23,037 nucleotides of DNA from MA-ANB-1 sp040878225 (GTDB lineage Bacteria; Actinomycetota; Acidimicrobiia; Spongiisociales; ZC4RG35), in contig JBBDMR010000074.1 of the NCBI GenBank assembly GCA_040878225.1, positions 1 through 23,037 on the forward strand, given 5' to 3'. Positions 1 to 8,114 of the stretch are shown here, piece by piece (the first letter of the stretch is position 1; each line of letters opens with the position of its first letter). Under the pieces are notes generated by a model that did no database searches, was not told the origin of the DNA, and worked only from the letters and a program-made list of their open reading frames with translations. The position numbers and the translations under genes were made by a program.

Positions 1-190
1 GCAAGCATCGATCGGCAAAGCCTCCCCCGACAGGGCATAAGGACTCTTTCGCAAGAAAGGTCTGCTCACGATGACCGACACCATCCCCGGTCCGTCTTCG
101 ATGTCCCTGGCGCAACGCAAGTTTCCGCGACGTGACCTTTGGCTCTAGCGACCCATGTGCGGTTCCTTCACACTCGATCGTGAGGTGCAA
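1..190. other. Leader region upstream of the acyl-CoA synthetase
   Basis: No gene can be supported here. A frame open from the left edge closes at a TAA at 38-40, which may be the tail of a gene outside the window. A 25-codon ATG frame at 71-148 shows no recognisable feature. The stretch GGGCATAAGGACTC at about 34-47 keeps one half of the DosR-like box seen elsewhere in the window (reverse complement ends CTTATGCCC), but its other half does not match and it lies about 140 nt from the next start. Confidence 0.4.
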
Positions 191-1915
191 ATGGGATCCT
201 CCGCTGATATCAGAGCAACCAGGCCCTGGCATGACCAGTACGACCCCGACGTGTCAACGTCGCTGACCTATCTAGAGACCACGCTTGATGCCTTGCTGCG
301 TCGGACTGCGGGCACATATCCTGAGCACGCGGCCATCAGCTTCTACGGACGAACGCTCGGCTACAAGATGCTGGATCAACTGGTGGATCGTCTCGCCAAC
401 GGCTTGCAGGAGCTCGGTCTCCGTCCGGGTGATCGGGTGGCCTTGTTCATGCCCAACTGCCCTCAGGCGGTGATCACTTACTATGCCGTTTGGCGGTCTG
501 GGGGCGTGGTGGTCCCCGTCAACCCGCTCTATACCGCACCAGAGCTGCGCCGGCAGGTCGAGGACTCAGGAGCCAGCATGATCGTGGTCCTGAGCCTGCT
601 CTACCCCAGGGTGGACGTATCAATGCCGGGGCTACGCCAGGTGATCGTGACCAATATCAAGGACTACTTCCCGTGGTGGCTCCGAATTGCCTTCACTCTA
701 AGTAAGGAGCGGCGTTCCGGCCATCACCTCCGCCGCCCGCTCGACGAGGGAACCGTCACCTTCTCCGCCGTGCTGGCAAAGGGAGGGGCCGACGCGGCCC
801 GATCCCGAAGCCGCCCCGATGATCCGGCTGCATTTCTCTACACCGGCGGAACCACAGGTATCCCTAAAGGGGCAATACTGACCCATCGCAACCTGGTCGT
901 CAACGCGCAGCAGGTGGGTCATTGGGCCACCGGACTGGACGACGGTGAAGAGGTGCTCATGGCGGCCCTCCCCCTGACCCACACCTATGCGATGACTGTG
1001 TGCATGAACCTGTCAGTTCTCCGCGGGTGGACTCAGGTGCTGGTCCCCGACCCGAGAGATTTGAGCTTCCTTCTCGAGCAGGTGGAACGTCACCGGGTCA
1101 CAGTCCTGCCGGGTGTCCCCACCCTGTACTCGGCCATCAACAACCACCCGGGAGTGCGGGAAGGGCGCATCGACCTCAGTTCAATCGAGGTGTGTATCAG
1201 CGGAGCTGCCGGGCTCCCCACCGAGGTCCAGGCCGAGTTCCAGAGAATCACCGGCGGCAGGCTGGTAGAGGGATACGGTCTCACCGAGGCATCACCGGTC
1301 ACCCACGGCAACCCGGTCGGGAGCGGGGGTCGGATCGGGACCATCGGGGTCCCTCTCCCCGACACCGATTGCAAGATCGTCGACGTCGAGTCGGAGACCA
1401 TAAAGGTTCGTCCGGGGTCGCCCGGGATTCTGTGTATTAGCGGGCCCCAGGTGATGAAAGGATACTGGAACCGCCCCGAGGAGACAGAGTCCACGCTGCG
1501 TCGTGATCGGGAGGGAAGGCTCTGGCTCCATACCGGTGACGTGGCCGAGATGTCGGACGACGGCTATTTCAGGATCATCGACCGACAGAAGGACATGATC
1601 CTCGCCGCTGGCGGCTTCAACGTCTATCCCCGCGAGATCGAAGAGGAACTCTTCGCCCATCCCAAAGTGCTCCAGGCCGCAGTGATTGGAATTCCCGTTG
1701 GCGGAATCGACCAGAGAGGCAAAGCATTTCTGGTCCTACGTAAGGGCGAGACCGCCACCGAAGAGGAGATGATCGAGTATCTGAAGGGGCGCTTGGCTCC
1801 CTTCAAGGTGCCGAAAGCCGTAGAGTTCCGGGATGAGCTGCCCCTGGCTTTCACCGGGAAGGTGCTTCGCCGGGTCCTCGCAGAAGAAGAGAGGGGCAGC
1901 CACTCTCCGAGTTGA
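191..1915 (+). CDS. Long-chain fatty-acid--CoA ligase (FadD-like AMP-binding enzyme)
   Basis: The product (574 residues) is an adenylate-forming enzyme that would activate a fatty acid with ATP and couple it to coenzyme A. The P-loop-like motif YTGGTTGIPKG starts near residue 217, GYGLTEASP near 361, and TGDVAEMSDDGYFRIIDRQKD near 448. The C-terminal catalytic lysine is in GKVLRR (about K557). The order and length match the FadD class, and no core motif is missing. I place the start at ATG 191 because GAGGTG lies about 5 nt upstream; an in-frame ATG at 155 has no comparable ribosome site. The gene is convergent with the acetyltransferase that ends at 1959. Chain-length specificity cannot be read from sequence, so a medium-chain or aryl acid substrate remains possible. 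Confidence 0.88.
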   Translation: MGSSADIRATRPWHDQYDPDVSTSLTYLETTLDALLRRTAGTYPEHAAISFYGRTLGYKMLDQLVDRLANGLQELGLRPGDRVALFMPNCPQAVITYYAVWRSGGVVVPVNPLYTAPELRRQVEDSGASMIVVLSLLYPRVDVSMPGLRQVIVTNIKDYFPWWLRIAFTLSKERRSGHHLRRPLDEGTVTFSAVLAKGGADAARSRSRPDDPAAFLYTGGTTGIPKGAILTHRNLVVNAQQVGHWATGLDDGEEVLMAALPLTHTYAMTVCMNLSVLRGWTQVLVPDPRDLSFLLEQVERHRVTVLPGVPTLYSAINNHPGVREGRIDLSSIEVCISGAAGLPTEVQAEFQRITGGRLVEGYGLTEASPVTHGNPVGSGGRIGTIGVPLPDTDCKIVDVESETIKVRPGSPGILCISGPQVMKGYWNRPEETESTLRRDREGRLWLHTGDVAEMSDDGYFRIIDRQKDMILAAGGFNVYPREIEEELFAHPKVLQAAVIGIPVGGIDQRGKAFLVLRKGETATEEEMIEYLKGRLAPFKVPKAVEFRDELPLAFTGKVLRRVLAEEERGSHSPS

Positions 1916-1958
1916 GCCTTCCGCACCTCGACCTATTCAGCTCGTCTCGGGGTTTGAC

Positions 1959-2702
1959 TCACGATTTCTCGGGTCCGGGTCGAACGACGATCTCGGTCGC
2001 CGCGGCGGCCCGGAGAACAGCAGCGATGCCGGCATCAGATTCCTCGAGAGGTACCTCGAGACGCAGCGTGCCGTCCTCATGGGAGAAGACTCCGCCCGCC
2101 CTGCGTGCCAACCGGATCACTCGGGCATTGACCGGTTGCACATAGGCAATGAAGAAGCGAATCCCATGTTCTCGAGCGGTTTGCGCCAGCAAGGCGAGAA
2201 GTATGCTTCCAAGTCCCCGCCCCTGATAGTCGTCGACTACAGCCACGGCGGCTTCGGCCTGATCTGACGCCGGGGCCATCCGAATGTATCGGGCCACGCC
2301 AATCATCGAGGTCTCTGGTTCATCCTTAGCCAACGCAGCCCAGGCAAAGTGATCGTGATAGTCGATCTCTGTCAGATGCCGTAGCTCGGCTTCATTGAGC
2401 CGAGAGATCGTGTACTGGAACCTGAGGTACCGGGACTCGGGTGAGAGCCTCTGAAAGCCCATGTCAAGAAGGTTCTTGTCGTCAGGCAGGATGGGACGAA
2501 TCAGCACCGAGGTGCCTTCGCGCAAAGTAGCGGTCTTGGTGTGGCTCTGGACCCAGCCGGGATCAGGCTCTCCGCTGGTCACTGAATCGAATGGTCGTTC
2601 CATAGCCAGATACTGTTGATTCGTGCCGTGTGGCGCCAGAGGAGAACTACCCATCGCGAGACTGTCTCGCGTTGTCCCCTCGAGCATGTTGGTCGATGAC
2701 AC
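1959..2702 (-). CDS. GNAT-family N-acetyltransferase
   Basis: The protein has an N-terminal tail of about 55 residues with no recognisable fold, then a GNAT domain. The domain opens at about residue 59 (LREGTSVLIRPI) and carries the acetyl-CoA-binding motif A, VVDDYQGRGLGSILL, in its middle. The phrase LSPESRYLRFQYTISRLNEAEL resembles the GNAT domain of bacterial protein lysine acetyltransferases of the Pat type. No cyclic-nucleotide or acyl-CoA-synthetase domain is fused to it. The start is unresolved: GTG 2702 is the longest option, while ATGs at 2687, 2654 and 2603 are alternatives, and none has a clear Shine-Dalgarno. It is divergent from the dodecin gene and shares with it an intergenic region that holds a DosR-like box at 2762-2775. 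The substrate is unknown. Confidence 0.8.
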   Translation of the reverse strand: MSSTNMLEGTTRDSLAMGSSPLAPHGTNQQYLAMERPFDSVTSGEPDPGWVQSHTKTATLREGTSVLIRPILPDDKNLLDMGFQRLSPESRYLRFQYTISRLNEAELRHLTEIDYHDHFAWAALAKDEPETSMIGVARYIRMAPASDQAEAAVAVVDDYQGRGLGSILLALLAQTAREHGIRFFIAYVQPVNARVIRLARRAGGVFSHEDGTLRLEVPLEESDAGIAAVLRAAAATEIVVRPGPEKS

Positions 2703-2761
2703 GGGATCGATAGCGAGCTAAATGCCTCGTTGGCTCGACAACAAGAGGCTTTCGGCAAAGT

Positions 2762-2775
2762 GGGTCTTTCGCCCC
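2762..2775 (+). promoter_or_regulatory. DosR-like box between acetyltransferase and dodecin
   Basis: GGGTCTTTCGCCCC is a degenerate inverted repeat (GGG...CCC) that matches the window-wide pattern GGGAC-NNNN-GGCCC at most positions. It ends 58 nt before the dodecin ATG and lies 59 nt from the furthest acetyltransferase start, so it could serve either divergent gene. Assignment to a DosR/DevR-type regulator is inferred from similarity to the mycobacterial consensus. Confidence 0.45.
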
Positions 2776-2833
2776 TGGTTCTCCGGGGTTTCGCCGGGCA
2801 AGGTCGAGCTAAGACCATTGAATGGAGGTATAC

Positions 2834-3034
2834 ATGTCCGTTGCAAAAGTGATCGAGCTCACAGCCCGGTCAACCGAATCCTTTGAGGACGCGGTACAAC
2901 AGGCGGTGGACAAGGCGGGTGAATCCGTCCACGCGATCCGTGAGGCATGGATTCAAGACCAGAAGGTTCGGATCGAGGACGGGAAGATTGCCGAGTTTCA
3001 GGTCGACGTGAAGATCACATTCGTCGTCGACTGA
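2834..3034 (+). CDS. Dodecin family flavin-binding protein
   Basis: This 66-residue protein matches the dodecin family in length and sequence: VAKVIELTARSTESFEDAV at the N-terminus, REAWIQDQ with the flavin-stacking tryptophan at W39, and a C-terminal FQVDVKITF strand with Q56. Dodecins form hollow dodecamers that store riboflavin, FMN or CoA, and are thought to buffer free flavin in resting cells. The start is ATG 2834 because GGAGG lies 5 nt upstream; the ATG at 2822 lies before that site. A DosR-like box lies 58 nt upstream. The gene appears monocistronic and is convergent with surE. Confidence 0.93.
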   Translation: MSVAKVIELTARSTESFEDAVQQAVDKAGESVHAIREAWIQDQKVRIEDGKIAEFQVDVKITFVVD

Positions 3035-3048
3035 ACGCCAATTGAAAA

Positions 3049-3063
3049 GCCACCGATTGTGGC
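3049..3063 (-). terminator. Possible short terminator after the surE operon
   Basis: GCCAC-CGATT-GTGGC forms a 5-bp stem. On the minus strand it is followed by TTTTC, so it could end transcription of the pfkB-surE pair, about 75 nt after the surE stop. The stem is short. A second imperfect hairpin (arms GACGCTTC and GAAGGCGTC, about 3090-3116) lies in the same gap but has no T-run. Confidence 0.35.
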
Positions 3064-3136
3064 AAGGGCGACATAGCCTGGAGTCAGACGCTTCCCATAG
3101 GCGCGAAGGCGTCAGTAGAGGCCCGGGGGTCCCCTA

Positions 3137-4024
3137 TTAACTCGTCTGCGTGGGCGTCGGACGCCAGATCTCGGTGGGATCGGCGGGCGGAAACGGGAGC
3201 GGCTGCACCGGGGAGAGCAAGGTCACAGTGGCGTAGCCGTCGAAGCAGAGGGCAGTGTCGCTAGCCGGATCGAGGCCGGCCGTCGATCCGGCTAGTTCGA
3301 ATTCGATCCGCTCTCCGGGGATGTCGGCGGTGGCCACCCTGAGATAGCCGAACTCGTCGAGATCCGCCCACCGAATCCCCTTTACCTCTGACAAAGGGAG
3401 GCCAGGGACATTCAAGTTGAGGACGATCCGTGGGCCGACATGACTGAGCACCCAGTCCGCTGACGACCTGGCCACGGTGAAGGCGGTCTCCCAGTGCCAG
3501 GTGTCGGACCACGCCAGACTCACAGCGAGGCCATGCATTCCTAGCGTCCGCGCAGTGAGCGCCGCCCCTACCGTTCCTGAGTGAATCACCGAATGCCCTG
3601 TGTTCATGCCCGCATTGACCCCTGACACGACTAGATCCGGCTTGGGCCCGAACGCACCGAGCCCGGCGGAAACTACCGCCAACCCGGGAGGACCGTCGAT
3701 GCTGAAAGCATGCTGGACGCCGTCCATGTCGACCCTTTTCAACTCAACGCCGGCATGAGCGTCGAGCCGCCCCAGAGCGGTTCCGGTGCCGCTCATGTCC
3801 GAACTCGGCGCCGCCACGACGACCTCGTAATCCTCTGCGAGGCGGGCAGCAAGTCCTCTCAGGCCGGGAGCGTCTATGCCATCGTCGTTCGTAACGAGGA
3901 GGCGTGGTTCGAGAGGAGGAGCATGTCGCCGCTCATCGACCACGACACGGTCCCAGACCGTAGGCTCGCCCACCATTCTTGGACCGTTGCGGTGGTTGCC
4001 TTCGCCGTCGACACGGTCACTCAT
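3137..4024 (-). CDS. surE: SurE-like survival protein, 5'/3'-nucleotidase
   Basis: SurE proteins are metal-dependent phosphatases that remove phosphate from nucleoside monophosphates, often in stationary phase. The metal-site motif LLVTNDDGIDAPGL lies at residues 42-55 (D47, D48). The SGVNAGMNTG motif and the downstream SGTVGAALTA phosphate-binding segment are present. Two usual elements deviate: the family's DRSGAS-type loop reads SSDMSGTG, and the GTPADC element reads DGPPGLAV, so substrate preference may differ from classical SurE. The first 38 residues precede the fold and look poorly conserved. The ATG at 4024 overlaps the stop of the upstream kinase gene as ATGA, so the two are translationally coupled. 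At 295 residues it is somewhat longer than typical SurE because of that N-terminal tail. Confidence 0.85.
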   Translation of the reverse strand: MSDRVDGEGNHRNGPRMVGEPTVWDRVVVDERRHAPPLEPRLLVTNDDGIDAPGLRGLAARLAEDYEVVVAAPSSDMSGTGTALGRLDAHAGVELKRVDMDGVQHAFSIDGPPGLAVVSAGLGAFGPKPDLVVSGVNAGMNTGHSVIHSGTVGAALTARTLGMHGLAVSLAWSDTWHWETAFTVARSSADWVLSHVGPRIVLNLNVPGLPLSEVKGIRWADLDEFGYLRVATADIPGERIEFELAGSTAGLDPASDTALCFDGYATVTLLSPVQPLPFPPADPTEIWRPTPTQTS

Positions 4025-4989
4025 TTCGGTCCCAACAGCTCGACCCTTATCTCGTGGGTCAGCCCCTCGATCAACTCGGCAGGGGCGCTAGCCAAGCCAT
4101 GCCGTGTGACGTTGGCAGTGCCGGCGGCGCAGGCGAGTCGAAGTGCATCCTGGGGCCCGAGACCCTGCAACCTGGCCACCACCAACGCCGCAGTCATCGA
4201 GTCACCTGCTCCGATCTCGTCCACTACCTCCAATCTCGGAGGCTGGCTCCGGTAGATGGACCCGTCGGCCGACATCAACGCTCCCTGCTCCGCCCTGGAC
4301 ACGACCAACCATTCGATCGCCTGGCCCGAAAAGTGCGCGATCGCCTTGAGAACCGAAGCCTCCGACCGGTCGGGGATGATCCCGTCTGCGATCACGTCTT
4401 GGTCGCTTACCTTGAGCACGGCGATAGCTCCACGGGTGAGGAATGCGTCTAGCTGGACACCGTGAAGGTCAGCGATTACCAGGGTTTCGACCTCATGCAG
4501 ATCGGCCCCGAGATGCTCGAAGAAGGAGAAAGACAGCAAGTCTTTGGGATCGGTTCCGGTGATCACGCAGCATCGATAGCGCAGCGAAAGCTCGAGCACC
4601 TTATCGTAGAGGTCGTCGACTCCATGCCGCTCCAGTGGCAAGCGTCCATCGGCGACTATCACCCGCTCACCACCACGCCGGTCGGTGACCCGGCACGGAG
4701 ACGCGCTCTTCGTCCACACCGGTGCAAAACGGATTCCCCAAGTGGGCACGATCGCCTCCAGGACGGCTCCCGCCTCGCCGCCGATGGGTCCGCAGAGAAC
4801 CGGGTTGCCCCCCAGCTCGGCCAGCATGCGGGCGATCCAAAAGCCCTGACCACCCGGATGGAGGTGTACCTCACCTGCCCCCGGGCATCCGTCGCGCTCC
4901 TCGATGGTCACGGTGAGGTACAGCGACGGAGCGAACACACACACCGGAGAATCGGGGCTCATGCTCCCTTCGCGAGCTGGTTCTGTCAT
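4021..4989 (-). CDS. PfkB-family sugar/nucleoside kinase
   Basis: This ribokinase-fold protein (322 residues) has the N-terminal glycine pair motif HPGGQGFWIARMLAELGG and the C-terminal anion-hole motif EIGAGDSMTAAL, with catalytic base about D263. The usual DT of DTxGAGD is replaced by EI, which is tolerated in some PfkB members. It would phosphorylate a sugar, sugar phosphate or nucleoside with ATP. Coupling to the nucleotidase SurE through ATGA makes a nucleoside or ribose substrate plausible, but that is inference. I use ATG 4989, with AGGTGG 8 nt upstream; GTG 5001 and ATG 4962 are alternatives. A DosR-like box is 39 nt upstream. A PfkB protein (Rv2029c) also belongs to the mycobacterial DosR regulon. 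Confidence 0.83.
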   Translation of the reverse strand: MTEPAREGSMSPDSPVCVFAPSLYLTVTIEERDGCPGAGEVHLHPGGQGFWIARMLAELGGNPVLCGPIGGEAGAVLEAIVPTWGIRFAPVWTKSASPCRVTDRRGGERVIVADGRLPLERHGVDDLYDKVLELSLRYRCCVITGTDPKDLLSFSFFEHLGADLHEVETLVIADLHGVQLDAFLTRGAIAVLKVSDQDVIADGIIPDRSEASVLKAIAHFSGQAIEWLVVSRAEQGALMSADGSIYRSQPPRLEVVDEIGAGDSMTAALVVARLQGLGPQDALRLACAAGTANVTRHGLASAPAELIEGLTHEIRVELLGPK

Positions 4990-5028
4990 CTTCAGTACCA
5001 CCTTGCACCGCCGTCTTGAGGCTGGCTA

Positions 5029-5042
5029 GAGCCGAAGGTCCC
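5029..5042 (-). promoter_or_regulatory. DosR-like box upstream of the pfkB-surE operon
   Basis: In the direction of pfkB the site reads GGGACCTTCGGCTC and is preceded by TT, giving TTGGGACC at the left half. It ends 39 nt before the chosen pfkB start. The left half matches the DosR consensus well; the right half has one mismatch. Confidence 0.45.
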
Positions 5043-5274
5043 AAGCCAAATACCATCGCCGTCTTCTCAGTCAGATCGGATAACAACAATCTGCATCTCT
5101 CAGGACCAGGAATTCGGATGTCGCTTGTAGATCGTCCACATCGTATCGCTTTGGCGAATTGGATATCGGAGCCTTGGCCGAAGCCCGCCGGTTCATCCAC
5201 GACCTAATGACTTTGTCCTCTGGTGTCTCCCCTGGCAGCCCGGTATGAATAAGAACAACAAAGGAGACGATCAG
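5043..5274. other. Intergenic region between pfkB and ybaK
   Basis: No convincing gene is seen. One plus-strand frame is open without a start codon from about 5080 to the TGA near 5247, and its translation (containing RFGELDIGALAEARRF) looks protein-like but is unrecognised. It could be a gene remnant or chance in GC-rich sequence. No box matching the DosR-like pattern was found close to ybaK. Confidence 0.3.
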
Positions 5275-5733
5275 GTGTCTGCAGAACAGGTCCGTAAGTA
5301 CTTGATGGAACATGGTGTCGACTACGAGGTGGGCACACATCCCACGGCCTACACCACAAGCGAAATGGCCGAGGCCGAGAATGTACCAGGCAGGGAGGTG
5401 GCGAAGGCCGTCATGCTGATGGCCGATGATTCCCTGGTGATGGCAGTGATTCCCGGAGATAAGATGGTCGATCTGGAGAAAGCTGTGGAGGCACTCGGCG
5501 CCGAGAGCGTGCGTCTGGCCGAGGAGGACGAGTTCGCGGCGTCGTTCCCCGACTGCGAACCAGGAGCGGAACCGCCGTTTGGGGCGCTGTATGACATTCC
5601 CACTCTGGTCGATCACGGATTGGACAGCCCCAGGATCACCTTCAATGCAGGCACACACACGGAAACCATCACCATGGCGCTTGGTGACTACCTGGATTTG
5701 ACCAAGCCGAGGAGGGCAGATCTGAGGCACTAG
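5275..5733 (+). CDS. YbaK/EbsC-type aminoacyl-tRNA deacylase
   Basis: The product (152 residues) is a single YbaK domain, an editing fold that hydrolyses mischarged aminoacyl-tRNAs in trans. Typical elements are HPTAYTTSEMAEAENVPG, the lysine-bearing REVAKAVMLMADD segment, VIPGDKMVDLEKA, and ALYDIPTLVDHGL. I place the start at GTG 5275 because AAAGGAG lies 8 nt upstream; ATG 5245 is in frame but weaker. It is the first gene of a plus-strand run with rtcA, which follows after 25 nt. Placement beside RNA-repair and ribosome-associated genes fits a role in translation quality control under stress. The amino acid edited cannot be told from the sequence. Confidence 0.87.
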   Translation: MSAEQVRKYLMEHGVDYEVGTHPTAYTTSEMAEAENVPGREVAKAVMLMADDSLVMAVIPGDKMVDLEKAVEALGAESVRLAEEDEFAASFPDCEPGAEPPFGALYDIPTLVDHGLDSPRITFNAGTHTETITMALGDYLDLTKPRRADLRH

Positions 5734-5758
5734 ATGACAGCACTTGGATGTTGCTGAG

Positions 5759-6772
5759 ATGCTCTCGCTGGATGGATCGCAGGGGGAGGGTGGAGGTCAG
5801 ATCCTCAGGACCGCCCTGGCCTGCTCACTTCTCACCCGTATCCCGTTTTCCATCGAGAAAATCCGGGCGGCACGTCACAGACCGGGTCTGCAGCCCCAGC
5901 ACCTCGCTGCCGTGAGGGCAGCGGCAGAGATCGCGAACGCCGCGACGGACGGGGCCATCCTCGACTCGGAGACCCTGACATTCGAGCCGGGCGAGGTCCG
6001 GGCCGGTGAGTACCACTTCGACATCGGAACAGCCGGAAGCACCGGGCTGGTCCTCCAGACCGTACTCCTCCCGCTGCTCAGCGCCGACGGGGAATCCCGG
6101 GTCGTAGTCGAGGGTGGGACCCATAACGAAGGAGCTCCTCCCTTCGAGTTCCTCGTTCTCAGCTTCGCTCCCCTGTTGCGCCGGATGGGCGCCGAATTGA
6201 CCCTGTCCCTGGAGAAGCCCGGATTCCACCCCATGGGTGGCGGTCGGATCCGGGCACTGGTCGGGAACGCGACCTGGAGGCGTCTAGAGCTGCCCGAGCG
6301 GGGAGAGATCCGATCGGTCTGGGCCCGCGCTCTGGTCTCCCGTCTTCCCCTGTCGATCGCACACCGGGAGCTGGCAGTGGTCGAGGAGGGGCTGGACTGG
6401 CCCGAGGAGTCCCTGACGGCTCTAGCGGTCGATGCCGACGGACCGGGTAATGCTCTCATCCTCGTTGTGGAGAGCGAACAGGTCACGGAGGTATTCGCCG
6501 GGTTCGGCAGAAGAGGGCTGCCTGCCGAAGAAGTCGCCTCCCAGGCAGTGGCGAAGACACGCCAGTACTTGCACTCCGGCGTCGCGGTCGGGATGCATCT
6601 GGCCGACCAGCTCCTAGTTCCTCTGACCCAATCCAGAGGCGGGTCTCTCCTCACCTTCGAGCCCTCAACCCACTTCACCACCAACGCAGACATCATCCGC
6701 CGATTCTTCGATCTGAACATCACCATCCGCCCGATGGAGGGGAACGTGGTCATTGATTGCAGGATGGAGTAA
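5759..6772 (+). CDS. rtcA: RNA 3'-terminal phosphate cyclase RtcA
   Basis: RtcA uses ATP to convert a 3'-phosphate RNA end to a 2',3'-cyclic phosphate, through an enzyme-AMP intermediate on a histidine. The start LDGSQGEGGGQILRTAL is diagnostic. GTAGSTGLVLQTVLLPLL, GGTHNEGAPPFEFL and FHPMGGGRI follow, and the adenylated histidine is about H280 in GMHLADQLLVPL. Length (337 residues) matches the family. ATG 5759 gives the family's usual beginning; TTG 5744 is also possible, and neither has a strong ribosome site. The next gene starts 2 nt after the stop, so the two form an operon. RtcB, the partner ligase, lies about 10 kb away in the same window, not adjacent as in many rtcBA operons. Confidence 0.93.
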   Translation: MLSLDGSQGEGGGQILRTALACSLLTRIPFSIEKIRAARHRPGLQPQHLAAVRAAAEIANAATDGAILDSETLTFEPGEVRAGEYHFDIGTAGSTGLVLQTVLLPLLSADGESRVVVEGGTHNEGAPPFEFLVLSFAPLLRRMGAELTLSLEKPGFHPMGGGRIRALVGNATWRRLELPERGEIRSVWARALVSRLPLSIAHRELAVVEEGLDWPEESLTALAVDADGPGNALILVVESEQVTEVFAGFGRRGLPAEEVASQAVAKTRQYLHSGVAVGMHLADQLLVPLTQSRGGSLLTFEPSTHFTTNADIIRRFFDLNITIRPMEGNVVIDCRME

Positions 6773-6774
6773 AC

Positions 6775-8046
6775 ATGGTGACTCCTCCGTCATTGCCACC
6801 CCTCCAGTGGGCCCTGCTGTATGCGCGACGGGGATGGTCGGTGGTTGCCATGCACTCGGTAGATTCCTCCGGATCCTGCACCTGTGGACGTATCGACTGC
6901 CCCTCCCCGTCCAAGCACCCCCACATCCGTTGGGAGCACGCAATGAGCCAGCCCGCCACAGAGGATGAGCTACGTCATTGGTGGACCCTGTGGCCGGAAG
7001 CGAATGTTGGAGTGGTTACGGGATCGGTATCCGGCGTGGCGACCATCGATATCGACCCCCGCCACGGCGGCGATGAAACGCTGACGCGCCTGGAGGGGTT
7101 TCCTCCGACCCTGGAGAGCGTGACCGGGGGTGGCGGAAGACATCTCTGGTATGCCCGCCCAGACCGGGAACTCCCATCCGTGGAGCTCGATGTGGGCGTC
7201 GAATTGAAGGCAGAAGGAGGGTTGATCGTCGCCCCACCCAGCCGCCATGCTTCGGGACAGTCATATCGATGGTTGAACTACTCACACGAACTGGCACCGC
7301 TACCGCGATGGGTGAGCCACTTGGCTATAGACCCGAGCGAAGGGAGACAGGACATAAAACAGCAAGGCCCGATTCGAACGGCGCAGGAGCGAGCAGAGTT
7401 TCAAGAAGCATGGGCCAGGGCCGGGATCGACCTGGCCGACGGAGAAGCCCATTACCTGTGCCCCTTCCACGATGACCATCATCCGTCGCTCCACATCGAT
7501 GCCGACGGATGCCGTTGGTATTGCTTTGCCTGTCGAATCGGCGGCAGCACCGGCCGTCTCCTTCGTGAACTCGGCCTACCGCGCCGACCGACCGCTCGCA
7601 GTCGAATGAAGGGATGGGTCGGGAAACGAGAACCGGTCACAATCAGCGGAGAAGTCCCGGTCGAGGTCGTCGGAGAGTCCTTCCACCAGGACGAGCTCCT
7701 GTCACTGGCCGGCGGAAACCGTCGCTTTGGTGGAGTCGACCTCGAGGCGGTAGCCGCGTTGGTGCCGGTCGACGGAAACGGGATAGAGGTACGGATCGAT
7801 GACATGCCGATCGGATACCTCTCCCAGATCCACGCCAGGCGCTTCACCGATTTGGTCGAAGAGATCATCGAGGAGCAGGGCTTGGCAACAGCTCGAGCTT
7901 CCATTCGGGGCGGATGGGACCGAGGTGGAGGTGACATAGGCATGTTTGGTGTGACCCTGTCTATGCCTGAGCAACCAGGTGTCAGCAGCGACCCAGCACA
8001 CCGGCAAGATGCGGCAGACACGGCGGTCCCGAATGGTGACCAATGA
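6775..8046 (+). CDS. Prim-Pol (AEP) + CHC2-like zinc finger + HIRAN-like protein
   Basis: This 423-residue protein appears to join three nucleic-acid modules. Residues 8-185 resemble the bifunctional primase/polymerase (AEP superfamily) domain: a Cys-rich GRIDCPSPSKHPH segment at 39-50, the DxD metal motif IDID at 91-94, the GGGGRHLWY motif at 118-126, and GLIVAPPS at 149-156. Residues 225-267 form a DnaG-like zinc finger, with ligands C229, H232, C250 and C253. Residues 296-397 resemble a HIRAN domain, with VVGESFHQDELLSLAGG, ALVPVDGN, IGYLSQIHARRF and a C-terminal FGVTLSMP strand. HIRAN domains bind DNA 3' ends in known eukaryotic examples. ATG 6775 has GGAG 5 nt upstream and follows rtcA by 2 nt. 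No helicase domain or phage gene accompanies it. Its role in an RtcA operon is unknown; priming, end-filling or RNA-templated repair are guesses. Confidence 0.8.
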   Translation: MVTPPSLPPLQWALLYARRGWSVVAMHSVDSSGSCTCGRIDCPSPSKHPHIRWEHAMSQPATEDELRHWWTLWPEANVGVVTGSVSGVATIDIDPRHGGDETLTRLEGFPPTLESVTGGGGRHLWYARPDRELPSVELDVGVELKAEGGLIVAPPSRHASGQSYRWLNYSHELAPLPRWVSHLAIDPSEGRQDIKQQGPIRTAQERAEFQEAWARAGIDLADGEAHYLCPFHDDHHPSLHIDADGCRWYCFACRIGGSTGRLLRELGLPRRPTARSRMKGWVGKREPVTISGEVPVEVVGESFHQDELLSLAGGNRRFGGVDLEAVAALVPVDGNGIEVRIDDMPIGYLSQIHARRFTDLVEEIIEEQGLATARASIRGGWDRGGGDIGMFGVTLSMPEQPGVSSDPAHRQDAADTAVPNGDQ

Positions 8047-8114
8047 CCCTTCCGCTCCCACGTCTTGCACCTATACGATCGAGAGGATTAGTTCAGCTCC
8101 CAAGGAGGTACGAA

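Noticed and set aside
71..148. 25-codon ATG frame before the acyl-CoA synthetase
   Set aside because: No conserved feature; spacing to AAAGG is long and the product is not recognised.
1090..1660. Minus-strand frames opposite the acyl-CoA synthetase
   Set aside because: They are antisense shadows of a clearly coding frame with conserved motifs.
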